Positions 9,209 to 18,150 of a DNA stretch of 64,000 nucleotides are shown in pieces; the stretch's first letter is position 1, and each line of letters starts with the position of its first letter. The stretch is taken from assembly GCA_947246015.1 (NCBI GenBank), contig CAMXQE010000012.1, positions 1 through 64,000 of the forward strand, read 5' to 3'. The stretch is from an uncultured Lachnospiraceae bacterium. GTDB taxonomy: Bacteria > Bacillota > Clostridia > Lachnospirales > Lachnospiraceae. The position numbers were made by a program, and so were the translations under genes. The notes below the pieces were generated by a model. It did not search any database. It was not told where the DNA came from and was given only the letters and a program-made list of their open reading frames with translations.

Positions 9209-9328
9209 CTTATACCTCACTTCTTTTATCTTTGATTCCCACGACGCTGCAAATTTGATACCCCGTTATTTGCAGCGGGGCATTTGATTTGAAAGTATAA
9301 TATTTTGATATTCAAAGTATTTAGCAAT

Positions 9329-9356
9329 ATTATAGCATGGTTTCTATTTTTATCAA
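9329..9356 (-). promoter_or_regulatory. Promoter of the carboxyltransferase gene
   Basis: Minus-strand TTGATA (9351-9356), 16-base spacer ending in TGC, TATAAT (9329-9334). It is divergent from the extended -10 at 9385-9393. Confidence 0.75.
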
Positions 9357-9384
9357 GTATCTGAGTGAAAATTTTTTAGGAATC

Positions 9385-9393
9385 TGATATAAT
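9385..9393 (+). promoter_or_regulatory. Extended -10 promoter of small gene 9442
   Basis: TGATATAAT about 48 bases upstream of the ATG at 9442, with a weak -35. Confidence 0.5.
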
Positions 9394-9441
9394 ATAGACA
9401 GAATCCCTTTCAAAAAGCATTCAGAAAGCAGGTGATAATAC

Positions 9442-9624
9442 ATGCCAAATAATGAAAAAGAATATAACGGTTATCTGTTCGACCAGTTAACACTATTGGA
9501 ACGTATCGAAAGACAGGTTGAAAAAGGTGATATGCAGGCCGTAAAAGAAGAAATCGGCTTCCTGAAAAAAGAAGTCGAACGTAAGCTGTACCAGCAGCCG
9601 CCATTGACCGGAGGGCAGTCATAA
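9442..9624 (+). CDS. Small hypothetical protein (60 aa)
   Basis: A short but well-formed gene: ATG with AGGTGAT upstream, own extended -10 and a strong terminator at 9641-9680. The protein is charged and predicted helical, with an amphipathic repeat around LLERIERQVEKGDMQAVKEE. It has no signal peptide or membrane segment. I do not recognise a family. It is transcribed divergently from the carboxyltransferase and convergently to glf. Confidence 0.7.
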   Translation: MPNNEKEYNGYLFDQLTLLERIERQVEKGDMQAVKEEIGFLKKEVERKLYQQPPLTGGQS

Positions 9625-9640
9625 GCAAACATAAGGAAAT

Positions 9641-9680
9641 GAAAAAGGATAGCTGCATGACGCTGCAGCTATCCCTTTTC
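9641..9680. terminator. Terminator between small gene and glf
   Basis: A 17-bp nearly perfect stem (GAAAAAGGATAGCTGCA with its complement) and a 6-base loop. The A-rich and T-rich flanks let it work in both directions for these convergent genes. Confidence 0.85.
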
Positions 9681-9717
9681 GCATCTTTTCATATTTTCTT
9701 ATACCCACTGTAAAAAC

Positions 9718-10842
9718 CTAATCTCCTGCCTGTTTCTCCGCTTCTGCCATCTCCAGCGCCGCGGCAACAACCTTGTCCATATCGTAATATCTGTATTGTC
9801 CCAGCCTGCCTCCGAACAGGACATTTTTCTCCTTATCGGCCAGCATCTGGTATTCCTGATATAACTTGTTATTTCTCTCGTCATTTACCGGATAGTACGG
9901 CTCATCGCCTTTCCGCCACGCAGCCGGATACTCCCTTGTAATAACCGTCCCTTGCTGTGTTCCGAATTCGAAATGTTTATGTTCGATGACTCTGGTATAA
10001 GGCACTTCCCGCTCTGTATAGTTCACTACTGCATTTCCCTGATAATCCCCGCAATCGGGCATAAGTTCCTGTTCAAACCTCAGGGAGCGGTATTCCAGCG
10101 TTCCCAGCCGGTAATCAAAATATTCATCAATCATACCGGTATAAAGGACTTTCCCGAACGTCATGTCCCCGCTTATCCTGCATGATTCCATAAATCCTTT
10201 ATATTCCGTTGCCGTACGCACTTCCGTCCCTTCCAGCAGTTTTTCCACAACCGCCGTATAACCGCCCACAGGAATTCCCTGATACGAATCATTGAAATAA
10301 TTATTGTCATAGGTGAACCGCAGCGGCACCCGTTTAATAATGAACGCCGGAAGTTCATTGCACGGACGACCCCACTGCTTTTCCGTATATCCTTTTATCA
10401 GCTTCTCATAAACATCACGGCCTGCCAAAGACAATGCCTGTTCTTCCAGATTCTTCGGTTCCGTAATATGAAGTTCTTTAATCTGTCCTTCAATCACGGC
10501 TTTCGCCTCCGCCGGAGTCCTGATTCCCCACATCCTGCTGAATGTATTCATATTAAACGGTAAATTGTAAAGTTCATCTCTATACACTGCAAGCGGTGAG
10601 TTTACAAAACGGTTAAATATGGCATACCGGTTCATATAGTTCCATACCTTCTCGTCCGAAGTATGGAAAATATGCGCCCCGTACATATGTACATGGATTC
10701 CCAGCATCTCTTTGGTATAGATATTGCCGGCAATATGCTCCCTTTTATCAATGACAAGACACCGTTTTCCATTTTCCTTCATCTCATTGGCAAAAACAGC
10801 GCCGAAAAGCCCGGCTCCTACTATCAGATAATCATAATGCAT
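9718..10842 (-). CDS. glf: UDP-galactopyranose mutase
   Basis: 374 residues, the normal length. This flavoenzyme interconverts UDP-galactopyranose and UDP-galactofuranose, supplying Galf for surface glycans. The N-terminal FAD-binding motif is VGAGLFGAVFANE, followed by VIDKREHIAGN. Other signatures include MYGAHIFHT, KGYTEKQWG and FGGRLGQYRYYDMD near the C-terminus. It starts 20 bases after the HTH gene at 10863-11201 and is probably co-transcribed with it. It indicates that the glycans made by the following genes contain galactofuranose. Confidence 0.96.
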   Translation of the reverse strand: MHYDYLIVGAGLFGAVFANEMKENGKRCLVIDKREHIAGNIYTKEMLGIHVHMYGAHIFHTSDEKVWNYMNRYAIFNRFVNSPLAVYRDELYNLPFNMNTFSRMWGIRTPAEAKAVIEGQIKELHITEPKNLEEQALSLAGRDVYEKLIKGYTEKQWGRPCNELPAFIIKRVPLRFTYDNNYFNDSYQGIPVGGYTAVVEKLLEGTEVRTATEYKGFMESCRISGDMTFGKVLYTGMIDEYFDYRLGTLEYRSLRFEQELMPDCGDYQGNAVVNYTEREVPYTRVIEHKHFEFGTQQGTVITREYPAAWRKGDEPYYPVNDERNNKLYQEYQMLADKEKNVLFGGRLGQYRYYDMDKVVAAALEMAEAEKQAGD

Positions 10843-10862
10843 AACTGTCGTTCCTTCCAGAC

Positions 10863-11201
10863 TTATTCTTTCAGCTGATATTTTTCCAACTGTACATAGT
10901 CATCCATCAATTCCAGAATTTTCTTGCGCCCGCTCTTATTCAGCTTTACATAATACTGCATTACCCGATTCTCAAGGATTTTCTCACCAAGGCTTGCTCC
11001 CTTTTCCAAAGAACTGAAATCCACCGGATTCAGATTCAGCTTGTCACACATCTTGATGACCGTCCCATATGCCATGCCTTCAATTCCTCTATCCAGTGCC
11101 GTCACCAGTGTGCTGTAAGGAATCTGCATCTCAATCGCAAACTGACGCACACTTTTGTACTGTGTCAAAATCTCCTTCTTCAATATCTCTGCCTTTGTCA
11201 T
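10863..11201 (-). CDS. XRE-like helix-turn-helix regulator
   Basis: A 112-residue protein from ATG 11201, which has an AGGAGG site; the longer upstream open frame lacks such support. The N-terminal half (about 10-60) has an XRE/Cro-type HTH with SVRQFAIEMQIPYSTLVTAL and IKMCDKLNLNPVDF. The C-terminal part (about 75-110) is helical (LNKSGRKKILELMDDYVQL), common in phage-type or Lachnospiraceae regulators. It is likely co-transcribed with glf and may control it, but no operator is evident. Confidence 0.8.
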   Translation of the reverse strand: MTKAEILKKEILTQYKSVRQFAIEMQIPYSTLVTALDRGIEGMAYGTVIKMCDKLNLNPVDFSSLEKGASLGEKILENRVMQYYVKLNKSGRKKILELMDDYVQLEKYQLKE

Positions 11202-11617
11202 ATTTGGCTTCCTCCTGTCACTTTTGTTTGTGTTATCGCTGCTCAATATAATACGATACAGGCATCCGATTAAGTCGAATAGATATATTATAGCACATAT
11301 ACGGTTTTCCGTCACTGCTTTTTGGAAATGTATTAGAATTTTTAAAGAAATTTTATAATTTCTAAAGACATTTAAATTCTTTTTATTTTTCCACAACTAT
11401 GCCTTGTAGAAAAGCTCCTGCCGTATAGAATCCTCTCTGGCAGGAGCCGCAAGAAACGCAGGCAGACATTCCGGACGCCGCCATACCGTTGCCGTACAAA
11501 CATATGAAAATATTTGTGATTATGTTTTATAATATCATTTTAGACGGCACTCCCGGCAGCGTCAAGAGATTATGCATAATCCGCATAAAGAAACCAAACC
11601 ATATGCCGCGTTGTATA
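11202..11617. other. Intergenic region with XRE promoter and a hairpin
   Basis: No gene seen. It holds an extended -10 (TGCTATAAT, minus strand; hexamer 11287-11292) suited to the XRE-glf transcript. It also holds a 9-bp stem hairpin at 11413-11442, followed by TTTTCT on the minus strand, which probably terminates the gene ending at 11618. The rest is A+T-rich with nothing recognisable. Confidence 0.6.
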
Positions 11618-11992
11618 TTATTCCCCATTATGCGCAGACTGGCCGATTGCCTCTGCTAAATCTTTTAAGAACGGAACCACCGCACTTTCCAGTATTTCCG
11701 CAATCTTTCCGTCTTCCTTATCTCTGATTGCCGCACCCAGGTCCATCAGCCGGTCATTCATTTCCTGTTTGGAACTATGTATCCTTTCCGCATCCAGCAC
11801 ATCCGAAGCCCTGTTATATGCTTCAATCACCCAGTTCAGTCCATCTATGCACTGATTTAAAAAAACATCCGTATCAGACTGCCTGTTTCCCTGCAGTTCC
11901 CCGCACAGCGTGCCTATTCCGGGTATCAGCTTCTGCAGATACTCACCCACTGCCTGCATCGCCTCTTTCTTCTGTTCCTGCAAATTCTCCAT
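11618..11992 (-). CDS. Hypothetical helical protein (124 aa)
   Basis: Start ATG 11992 with TGGAGG upstream. The product is acidic and predicted all-helical, without membrane segments, for example AVGEYLQKLIPGIGTLC and AEILESAVVPFLKDLAEAIG. I do not recognise a family. It has its own excellent promoter (12081-12109), whose -35 overlaps the stop codon of the upstream SGNH gene, so it is probably expressed independently of the surface genes. Confidence 0.7.
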   Translation of the reverse strand: MENLQEQKKEAMQAVGEYLQKLIPGIGTLCGELQGNRQSDTDVFLNQCIDGLNWVIEAYNRASDVLDAERIHSSKQEMNDRLMDLGAAIRDKEDGKIAEILESAVVPFLKDLAEAIGQSAHNGE

Positions 11993-12080
11993 ATCTTTTC
12001 CTCCAATCAATTACTGAAATTCAATTAAAAAAATTCAATTAAAAAATTTAATTAATGGAATGATTCATCTTATTCTTAAA

Positions 12081-12109
12081 ATTATACCATTTTCCACAGT
12101 CCCCGTCAA
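12081..12109 (-). promoter_or_regulatory. Promoter of hypothetical gene 11618-11992
   Basis: Minus-strand TTGACG (12104-12109), 17-base spacer ending in TGG, TATAAT (12081-12086). The -35 overlaps the TGA stop of the gene upstream. The start codon lies about 90 bases downstream, after A+T-rich direct repeats. Confidence 0.8.
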
Positions 12110-13149
12110 TTTACGCCCAATTCTCCGCACACTTTATCCGCTATCAGCGCTGCGCCTGCGGCATTCGGATGCGTTCCGTCGCTGGTGTATTCCTTCGCAT
12201 TTTCATAAGTGATACCGCACCCATACACATCGATTACGGAAATGCCCTTCGCCTGTGCCACGGCCTTGATACAATCGTTGTAATTCTTGGCCGTCAGCCC
12301 GTGCTCATTCTGAAAAGGGAAACAATCTCCTTCCTCATCCCACCGCGCCACTTCCAATATGGTACAGCAGTAAATCTCCGCATCCGGATACCACATCTTC
12401 ATCTTATCGAGCATCAGTCCATAAGCTTCACTGAAATTCTGGATATAACCCTCCTGCACCTGGGACACTCCGTCATATGCGCCCAACGGAATACCGTTCA
12501 GCAAATCATTGGCGCCCATCAGGATAAGAATCACATCCGGCCACTCTCCCTCCGGGCCTGCCAGGTCCGCCATCCTCTGATTTCCGCAGGAATAGGCGCC
12601 TTCATGATTATCCTGCGACTGCCCGCTTACCGTACTGCCCGAATACGACGCATTGCTGCATAACTCCATACCCGTCCGCTCTGTCACCTGCATCCACCAC
12701 GTTTCTTCTACTGTCCGGATTTCTCCGCATTCAGGATAAAATTTACTGTAATATTCCGGAATATAACCCGTAAAAGTGGAAATGCTGTCCCCGCAGACGG
12801 ACACTTTTTTCCCGTTCCACGGAGAATCCGCTTCCGCATCCGTCCCGACATTTTCCGTCTCTTCCTCCATCCCTTCGTTCTCTCCGGCATCCGTTTCCCT
12901 GTCCATCTCTTCACCGGACTCTCCGTCTCCGCTTACCTCTCCAGTGCCCTCTTCTTTCTCTTCTTTCTCTTCTTTCTGTCCGTCCGTCTCCGATTCCATA
13001 CCTATATTTTCTTCTACACTGCTTTCAGCCCGGTTTCCGCAACCAAAAAGCGCCAGTGTCGTCATCCATAACAACAACCCGGCGATTCCTATTCTGTATT
13101 TTCCATTTCTCATTACGGCCTTATATTCCTTTCCGTATTTTTGTTCCAT
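12106..13149 (-). CDS. SGNH/GDSL-family lipoprotein hydrolase
   Basis: 347 residues. A signal peptide ends in a lipobox-like LALFGCGN (Cys about 37), so it is probably a membrane-anchored lipoprotein. A Glu/Gly-rich acidic linker (about 40-105) precedes the SGNH domain: block I VCGDSISTFTGY, block III-like MGANDLLNG and C-terminal DGTHPNAAGA with the catalytic Asp-x-x-His. SGNH enzymes usually add or remove O-acetyl groups on glycans, which fits the MBOAT proteins encoded nearby. An alternative start exists 36 bases downstream. Confidence 0.85.
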   Translation of the reverse strand: MEQKYGKEYKAVMRNGKYRIGIAGLLLWMTTLALFGCGNRAESSVEENIGMESETDGQKEEKEEKEEGTGEVSGDGESGEEMDRETDAGENEGMEEETENVGTDAEADSPWNGKKVSVCGDSISTFTGYIPEYYSKFYPECGEIRTVEETWWMQVTERTGMELCSNASYSGSTVSGQSQDNHEGAYSCGNQRMADLAGPEGEWPDVILILMGANDLLNGIPLGAYDGVSQVQEGYIQNFSEAYGLMLDKMKMWYPDAEIYCCTILEVARWDEEGDCFPFQNEHGLTAKNYNDCIKAVAQAKGISVIDVYGCGITYENAKEYTSDGTHPNAAGAALIADKVCGELGVN

Positions 13150-13199
13150 CTGCCCGATTCCCTTCTTATCCGTTCCTTCTCTTGCCTATACTTAACCGG

Positions 13200-13364
13200 C
13201 CCCGCCGCAGGCGGCGGGGCTTCCAGACAGAAATTGGAGCTGCGCTTTACATGATTCATGTCAGTGCCGGGCAAAATTTTAACGACGATGTAGTACATCG
13301 ACTAGAAATTTTAACGACTCAATGACACGAAGCTGGCCAAGTGAAACTACGGTTTCTGTCCGGA
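13200..13364. repeat. Compound repeat element: GC hairpin, inverted ends, paired AAATTTTAACGAC sites
   Basis: A 20-base GC hairpin (13200-13219) is followed by inverted ends TTCCAGACAGAAA (13221-13233) and TTTCTGTCCGGA (13353-13364). Inside are two direct copies of AAATTTTAACGAC (13274-13286 and 13306-13318) that flank the palindrome GATGTAGTACATC (13287-13299). There is no coding potential. The layout resembles a small non-autonomous repeat or a protein-binding/recombination site. Confidence 0.6.
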
Positions 13365-13388
13365 TAGAGTATCAGTGTGCCGACACGT

Positions 13389-14369
13389 TTACTTCCGAAA
13401 CATGGACTGCCTTGCACCGTGCATCGTTCCGCTGTTCTTCAGCACATCGTCCACTGCATCCATCCGCAGCCCTGCATCGATAAAGTCACAGTTCTTACAG
13501 AACGGATAATTCTGCCGTCCCGTCCTGATTGCCTTCCTGAGCATCTGATATTTTTTACTGTTCCACCCTTCCTTCAAGGGCACCTCATGCAAATCCGCCA
13601 AATCCGTCACTTCCAAATTATCACAGCAGCAGATTCCCAGCTTCCCGTTCGGCATTATCCACATATCCGTATAGGGCATCAGACAGGTCTCTTTAATTAC
13701 CTTGTCCGTGGCCGGTTTATTAGGAGCGCTTCCCGCCCGGTTCGTCAGAACCTCCTTCAGATAACGCATCTGTATCAGCACATCCACATCCTTGAACTCA
13801 TCCGGATTTGCTTTGACATATTCATAGATTTCCTGAATATTATCATACAGCTTCATTTCCATGCTGTAATTATTGATAACCAGCTGATTGACATAGGGAA
13901 CCACTTCCTTTACTTTATCTATGGTCAGCAGCAGCCCGTTGGTAGACATAAAAATAAATGCATCCGGCAGTTTCTCCCTTGCATATTTATGAAACTCCAT
14001 AATACGCGTATCCAGCAGCGGCTCATTGTTCCCGTACATCGTCAGATGCCCTTTATATCCCCAGTCCGCCAGCTGGTCGATAATGCTGTAAAACAGTTCC
14101 TCCTCCATCCTCATATAAGGCCGCTTCTCCGCATTCTTATTGGCCGTACAGAACTCACATGTACTATTGCAGCGGTTAATCGTTTCCAGATTTACCACCA
14201 ATGGCTGCGGCACTTCTTTCGCTGTCATGAAATATTCGATATAATCCTTTTGAAGCTTTCTTCTCGACACAAACTGCAGCTTCAGATAGCTTTCGCTTGC
14301 CAGCCCCGGAAGATACTTCCTCGCATTCCATCCTAACCTGCCTAAAAAATTGTGTATTCTAACCGGCAT
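13389..14369 (-). CDS. Radical SAM protein with SPASM-like C-terminal cysteines
   Basis: 326 residues. The radical SAM [4Fe-4S] motif CNSTCEFC (Cys 67, 71, 74) is followed by MYGNNEPLLD (the GGE-like region) and FMSTNGLLL. The C-terminal half has clustered cysteines (ETCLMPY, GICCCDN, PFCKNCDF) as in SPASM or twitch domains that bind auxiliary clusters. Such enzymes modify peptides or sugars; the substrate cannot be inferred. It has its own promoter (14447-14475) and opens the surface-associated block that continues with the SGNH lipoprotein. Confidence 0.88.
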   Translation of the reverse strand: MPVRIHNFLGRLGWNARKYLPGLASESYLKLQFVSRRKLQKDYIEYFMTAKEVPQPLVVNLETINRCNSTCEFCTANKNAEKRPYMRMEEELFYSIIDQLADWGYKGHLTMYGNNEPLLDTRIMEFHKYAREKLPDAFIFMSTNGLLLTIDKVKEVVPYVNQLVINNYSMEMKLYDNIQEIYEYVKANPDEFKDVDVLIQMRYLKEVLTNRAGSAPNKPATDKVIKETCLMPYTDMWIMPNGKLGICCCDNLEVTDLADLHEVPLKEGWNSKKYQMLRKAIRTGRQNYPFCKNCDFIDAGLRMDAVDDVLKNSGTMHGARQSMFRK

Positions 14370-14446
14370 TCCTACTTATCTCCTTTATCCTCTGATTTCT
14401 ATATTTTTTGCAGACACCCCTGCATTTATCCGTATGTACGCATATC

Positions 14447-14475
14447 ATCATAGCATTTTCTAAGATTACGGTCAA
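14447..14475 (-). promoter_or_regulatory. Promoter of the radical SAM gene
   Basis: Minus-strand TTGACC (14470-14475), 17-base spacer ending in TGC, TATGAT (14447-14452). Confidence 0.75.
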
Positions 14476-14647
14476 GCGGTGGACGGAAATCGGGCTGGTA
14501 TGTAGAAAAGAGGACGCACAGAACAGGGCAGAGGGGGATTAAGGACACGCTTTCGCCCGGCTCCATCATTCACAGGGAATCTCGTATACCATCCACCATA
14601 GCCGCCGCCCAACGGCTTCTGCCTTAATGATATTGTGCCGGTACACA

Positions 14648-14805
14648 GCGCCGGGGAGGGTATGGCTGTTTTAAGGACCGTCGGAAAACGTCGGTACTTA
14701 GTGAGGTACTAAAATGCGCGCAGCACATTTTACGAACTTAGTACCGTTACGTTTGAAGTCGAGCGCAAGCGCGTCCTTAAAACAGCCATACCCTCCCTGG
14801 GGCGT
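14648..14805. repeat. Long palindromic element, second core type
   Basis: Arms 14648-14678 and 14773-14805 are reverse complements over about 30 bases. The 94-base interior contains nested inverted repeats (CGGTAC...GTACCG; AAAATG...CATTTT). It has the same architecture as the palindromes at 1-690 but a different core. The right arm ends 8 bases before the stop codon of the gene at 14813, so on the minus strand it may also act as that gene's terminator. Apart from this and the promoter at 14447, the interval 14370-14812 holds nothing recognisable. Confidence 0.75.
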
Positions 14806-14812
14806 CGCCTCA

Positions 14813-16246
14813 CTACAAATAATAAGGCAGAAACCGTGCAAACAAACTGTAGGCGAAGGACAGCATTACGTAGGCCATGACTCCGAGGCAGAACAGTTTT
14901 CCGCAGGCTTTCCCGGCTCCGGCAGTCAGTGTACGGGATTTTTCATTTGTTATGGATGCCGCAATCCGGCTGGCGGCCCATTCCATGAGGCCGCACAGTT
15001 TCTCCATGCCAAGCGTTACCAGATACATGAGCGGTATCAGCACCGGCAGGATGTATCTTCCCTGCGGCTGGAATTCCCATGTGTAGGAGTAATAGATACT
15101 CAATCCTATCGTAATGGCACAGAACAGGGCCATGCTGAAATAGAAGACAAAGCGGTTCTTTCTGACCTCCGGTTCTGTGTTATCCTGTTTTATCCACAGG
15201 AACTGCAGAGGCAGTACCGCAGCTGTACAGGCAAGAATCCAAAAACGTTTATAATATACATAAATCAGCCCGTGCGTAGGTATCAGCATCGGCCCGAACA
15301 TAGCTATGAAACTGTCCCGGAGCAGCCTCAGATAGCTGGTCGTAAACAGCATCTCGTACAAAGATGCTCCGGAATTCTGATAGGTGAACCGGGTTAACGG
15401 GTTGTACTCCTCCATAGCCGTCTGAATGGCACATTCCCGCCTTGCATTCATGGCAATGATATCTCCGTCATACAATACGGCATTCCGGATAAACCACCAG
15501 CCGATGCCCGCCAGCACAAGGATAGAAATGAAGATTCCGTTCCGGACAAGCGGCCTCCACTCCACCCATAACCCCTTTTCTTTGGAAATATGGACATAGT
15601 GGAAGAAAAAAATGAGCATGGCCGCCACAATGATTCCGTAAGCATTGTAATAAGACATCGCGCAGAGGATAATCCCCGCCGCCAGCCTGATGCAGTCTCC
15701 CCTTTCATAGCCCGTTCTCTGTGCCTTAAGCAGCGCATAGAAGATGACTGCGACTGATAACATTGCCATGGAATCCGTATTCACGTACGAATGGATGAAG
15801 ATATTCTGGGGCAGGAAAACCACCATCAGGGTAAATACCCATTGCAGCCAGGGATTCTTCCAGGCTTCCTTTGCAATCCGCCGCACATAATAAGCCATAA
15901 AGACACCAAACACGGCATTTACCATCCGGGCTGCCAGCAAAAGGACATAGCCATCTGATGTAAACAGCTTTAAAAAACGCAGCAGAAAACCCTGTATCAT
16001 ATAGGTCAGAATAGGCTGGAACGCATAGGATGCACCGTATCCGTCCAGTATCACCTCCGGGTCCGCCCCGTGCGGCAGCCTTCCATGACTGCATATGTAA
16101 TTTACCACCTTGAACCGGTTGATTTCATCCGGCGGGTCCCCGTAAGTCTGCACCATGGCGAAACAGGCAATCGCCGCAAATACCAGCAGATAAAAAACAA
16201 GTTCCGCCGCCCATTCTCTTTTTTTCCCGTCCTTCAATCCATTCAC
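14813..16246 (-). CDS. Multi-spanning membrane protein, DUF2142/GT-C-like
   Basis: 477 residues with about 10-12 hydrophobic segments. After the first membrane helix it carries GDPPDEINRFKVVNYI, the acidic loop typical of DUF2142 and GT-C-type lipid-linked sugar transferases, where the Asp/Glu pair is often catalytic. It is likely a surface-glycan enzyme using a polyprenyl-phosphate sugar. The start is uncertain: GTG 16246 or TTG 16237, the latter with the better-spaced GGAAGG. It lies downstream of the DUF6044-like gene in the same orientation. Confidence 0.7.
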   Translation of the reverse strand: MNGLKDGKKREWAAELVFYLLVFAAIACFAMVQTYGDPPDEINRFKVVNYICSHGRLPHGADPEVILDGYGASYAFQPILTYMIQGFLLRFLKLFTSDGYVLLLAARMVNAVFGVFMAYYVRRIAKEAWKNPWLQWVFTLMVVFLPQNIFIHSYVNTDSMAMLSVAVIFYALLKAQRTGYERGDCIRLAAGIILCAMSYYNAYGIIVAAMLIFFFHYVHISKEKGLWVEWRPLVRNGIFISILVLAGIGWWFIRNAVLYDGDIIAMNARRECAIQTAMEEYNPLTRFTYQNSGASLYEMLFTTSYLRLLRDSFIAMFGPMLIPTHGLIYVYYKRFWILACTAAVLPLQFLWIKQDNTEPEVRKNRFVFYFSMALFCAITIGLSIYYSYTWEFQPQGRYILPVLIPLMYLVTLGMEKLCGLMEWAASRIAASITNEKSRTLTAGAGKACGKLFCLGVMAYVMLSFAYSLFARFLPYYL

Positions 16247-16258
16247 CTTCCTGCACCT

Positions 16259-16372
16259 GGTAACAGTTCAGCCTTCGGCTTCCCTGTTACGGAATCTGCC
16301 CATTCCAAATCTCCTGCGGCGAGGGGCAGATTCCCTCTCAGCTAAATTTACGTATTCTGACGGAACTGTTAC
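16259..16372. repeat. Nested inverted repeat between membrane protein genes
   Basis: The outer pair is GTAACAGTTC with GAACTGTTAC (about 16260-16269 and 16363-16372). The inner pair is GGAATCTGCCC (16291-16301) with GGGCAGATTCC (16324-16334). It sits in the 130-base gap between two co-oriented genes and could be an attenuator or a repeat element. Confidence 0.65.
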
Positions 16373-16380
16373 TGCACCCG

Positions 16381-18150
16381 TCATTCTCTCACATACAGAT
16401 AAACCATATAGGGAGAAGCCTCCGTCCCGTAAGCCTTCACGAACCGAATCCCCGTCTCCTCCGCATTGGACAACTCGAATCTGGAAAAAATATATTTGCC
16501 GCCCAGTTCCTCAAATGCCTGCGCATCCATACAGATTTCGCTGTCCGCCGCCTGAAAGCTCTTAAGACTGCTTACCACGGAAGCCTCCGTTCCCGAATAC
16601 AGATATGCCCTGGCTCCCCATTCATCATAATAAATCCGGCTGGCTTCTACCCGTTCCAGCGCCGGAGCGATGATACGCCGGAACTCCTCCTTGTACTGCT
16701 GCGGATAAAAGCCCAGATATCCGTCCAACGTAGCGATTCCGTTGTATTCCAGCACGGCCGGATGAAACCCGTAAGCTGCCGACCACTCACCCTGATAGCC
16801 GATGTCCTCTTTAATCTCCTGAAACAGCTCCTCGGAATAGAATTCCCCGTAATTCATCTCATCTATGGTTTTCCCTTTTAGAAGTTCCAACGCTTTATTT
16901 TTGCATGTACAGAGCAAATCATTGTATCTGGTAGGCGCCAGCAGGATAACCGCAGCCGCTGCAAACGCCATGACATTTGCAGCCGGCCTCCACCATCCAT
17001 GCAGCGCTCCCATAATGCCCGGCCTCTTTTCTCCTGCCGCCTCATACATTCTCTGAAGCACAATGAAAAACGCCGCATACCAGCAGAACGGACTGAAAAA
17101 TACGGTACGGTTAAACTGAAATCCTTTCAGAAACGGAACCAGCCTTTCCACCAGCCCGCGGAATGCTCCCCAGTTATATAGGCCATATACCACGCTGTTG
17201 AATACCAATACCAGCATCAGCAGATTATATACATCATGGAACATCCCTTTCCAATCCTGTTTCGCAATATACCGGTCATTCCGGTACAGGAAATAGAACA
17301 TACAGACCCACCAGATGAACCGGTCGTGCACGCTTTCCGCATGGAAATTCCCATGCATCCAGACATCCAGACTCTGCGCCAGTATTTCTTTTGCCGTCAA
17401 ATCCGCTTCCATCATGGTAACGCGTATCGTTTCCGTCCCGTCGAACAGCATCACACTAAACAGCCGGTACTCAAATACCATATATCCCGCCGCCAGTACG
17501 AATAACGCTCCCAACAGCGCTTTTGGCAGCTTCCTGTCCCGCACCCACAACCAGATGACCGCCACCGCCGTATAAGCCAGTATAAAAAATCCGAAGTAGG
17601 AAAAGTAGGAAAGAAACGGGTAACAGAACAAGGCAAGATACCGCTTCACGGAAGGCTCTTTATAAACTCTCCGCAGCAGATATACCGCCAGCGGAATGGA
17701 TGCAAACGGAATGCCAAAAGCAGGAAACATATTCAGCACGCCGTAAGCAAACCCCATCCATGCCGCAAGCGGCTTATACTCTGCAAAGTGTTCCCCATAC
17801 CAGTCCCTGGCAAGCAGCCATACGCTTCCTATGGAAACCGCCACTTTCAGCAGATATCCTGTCACATAAGCCGCAAAAGGAGGCAGAATCATATAAAGAA
17901 CCGTATAAAGCGACAGTTCCGAAGGCAGATTGTCCCTCGTCACTCCGCCCAGAAAAGGCACATCCACACCATGGGCAAAAAAACTGCCTGTATTTTTTAA
18001 CATCCTAAACTGTGCCATGAACAGGTCCAGATTATCATGCACCGCAATATAACTCGATTCCCCGCACACAATATATACGCCGGCTGCCCCGGCAAAAAAC
18101 AGTACGATTAAAACGACATACCAATATGCAACCAGTTTTCTTATCTTCAT
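16381..18150 (-). CDS. Multi-spanning membrane protein, DUF6044-like
   Basis: 589 residues, with an N-terminal membrane helix followed by YIAVHDNLDLFMAQFRML and a long series of hydrophobic segments to about residue 415, then a soluble C-terminal domain. The His-Asp-Asn loop after the first helix is characteristic of the DUF6044/YkoS group, whose biochemical role is unknown but which resembles GT-C glycosyltransferases. It overlaps the upstream gene by 4 bases (ATGA), so the two are translationally coupled. Confidence 0.65.
   Translation of the reverse strand: MKIRKLVAYWYVVLIVLFFAGAAGVYIVCGESSYIAVHDNLDLFMAQFRMLKNTGSFFAHGVDVPFLGGVTRDNLPSELSLYTVLYMILPPFAAYVTGYLLKVAVSIGSVWLLARDWYGEHFAEYKPLAAWMGFAYGVLNMFPAFGIPFASIPLAVYLLRRVYKEPSVKRYLALFCYPFLSYFSYFGFFILAYTAVAVIWLWVRDRKLPKALLGALFVLAAGYMVFEYRLFSVMLFDGTETIRVTMMEADLTAKEILAQSLDVWMHGNFHAESVHDRFIWWVCMFYFLYRNDRYIAKQDWKGMFHDVYNLLMLVLVFNSVVYGLYNWGAFRGLVERLVPFLKGFQFNRTVFFSPFCWYAAFFIVLQRMYEAAGEKRPGIMGALHGWWRPAANVMAFAAAAVILLAPTRYNDLLCTCKNKALELLKGKTIDEMNYGEFYSEELFQEIKEDIGYQGEWSAAYGFHPAVLEYNGIATLDGYLGFYPQQYKEEFRRIIAPALERVEASRIYYDEWGARAYLYSGTEASVVSSLKSFQAADSEICMDAQAFEELGGKYIFSRFELSNAEETGIRFVKAYGTEASPYMVYLYVRE

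Noticed and set aside
7991-9235. Long plus-strand open frame opposite the carboxyltransferase
   Set aside because: It is the antisense shadow of a clear, motif-bearing gene and has no ribosome binding site.
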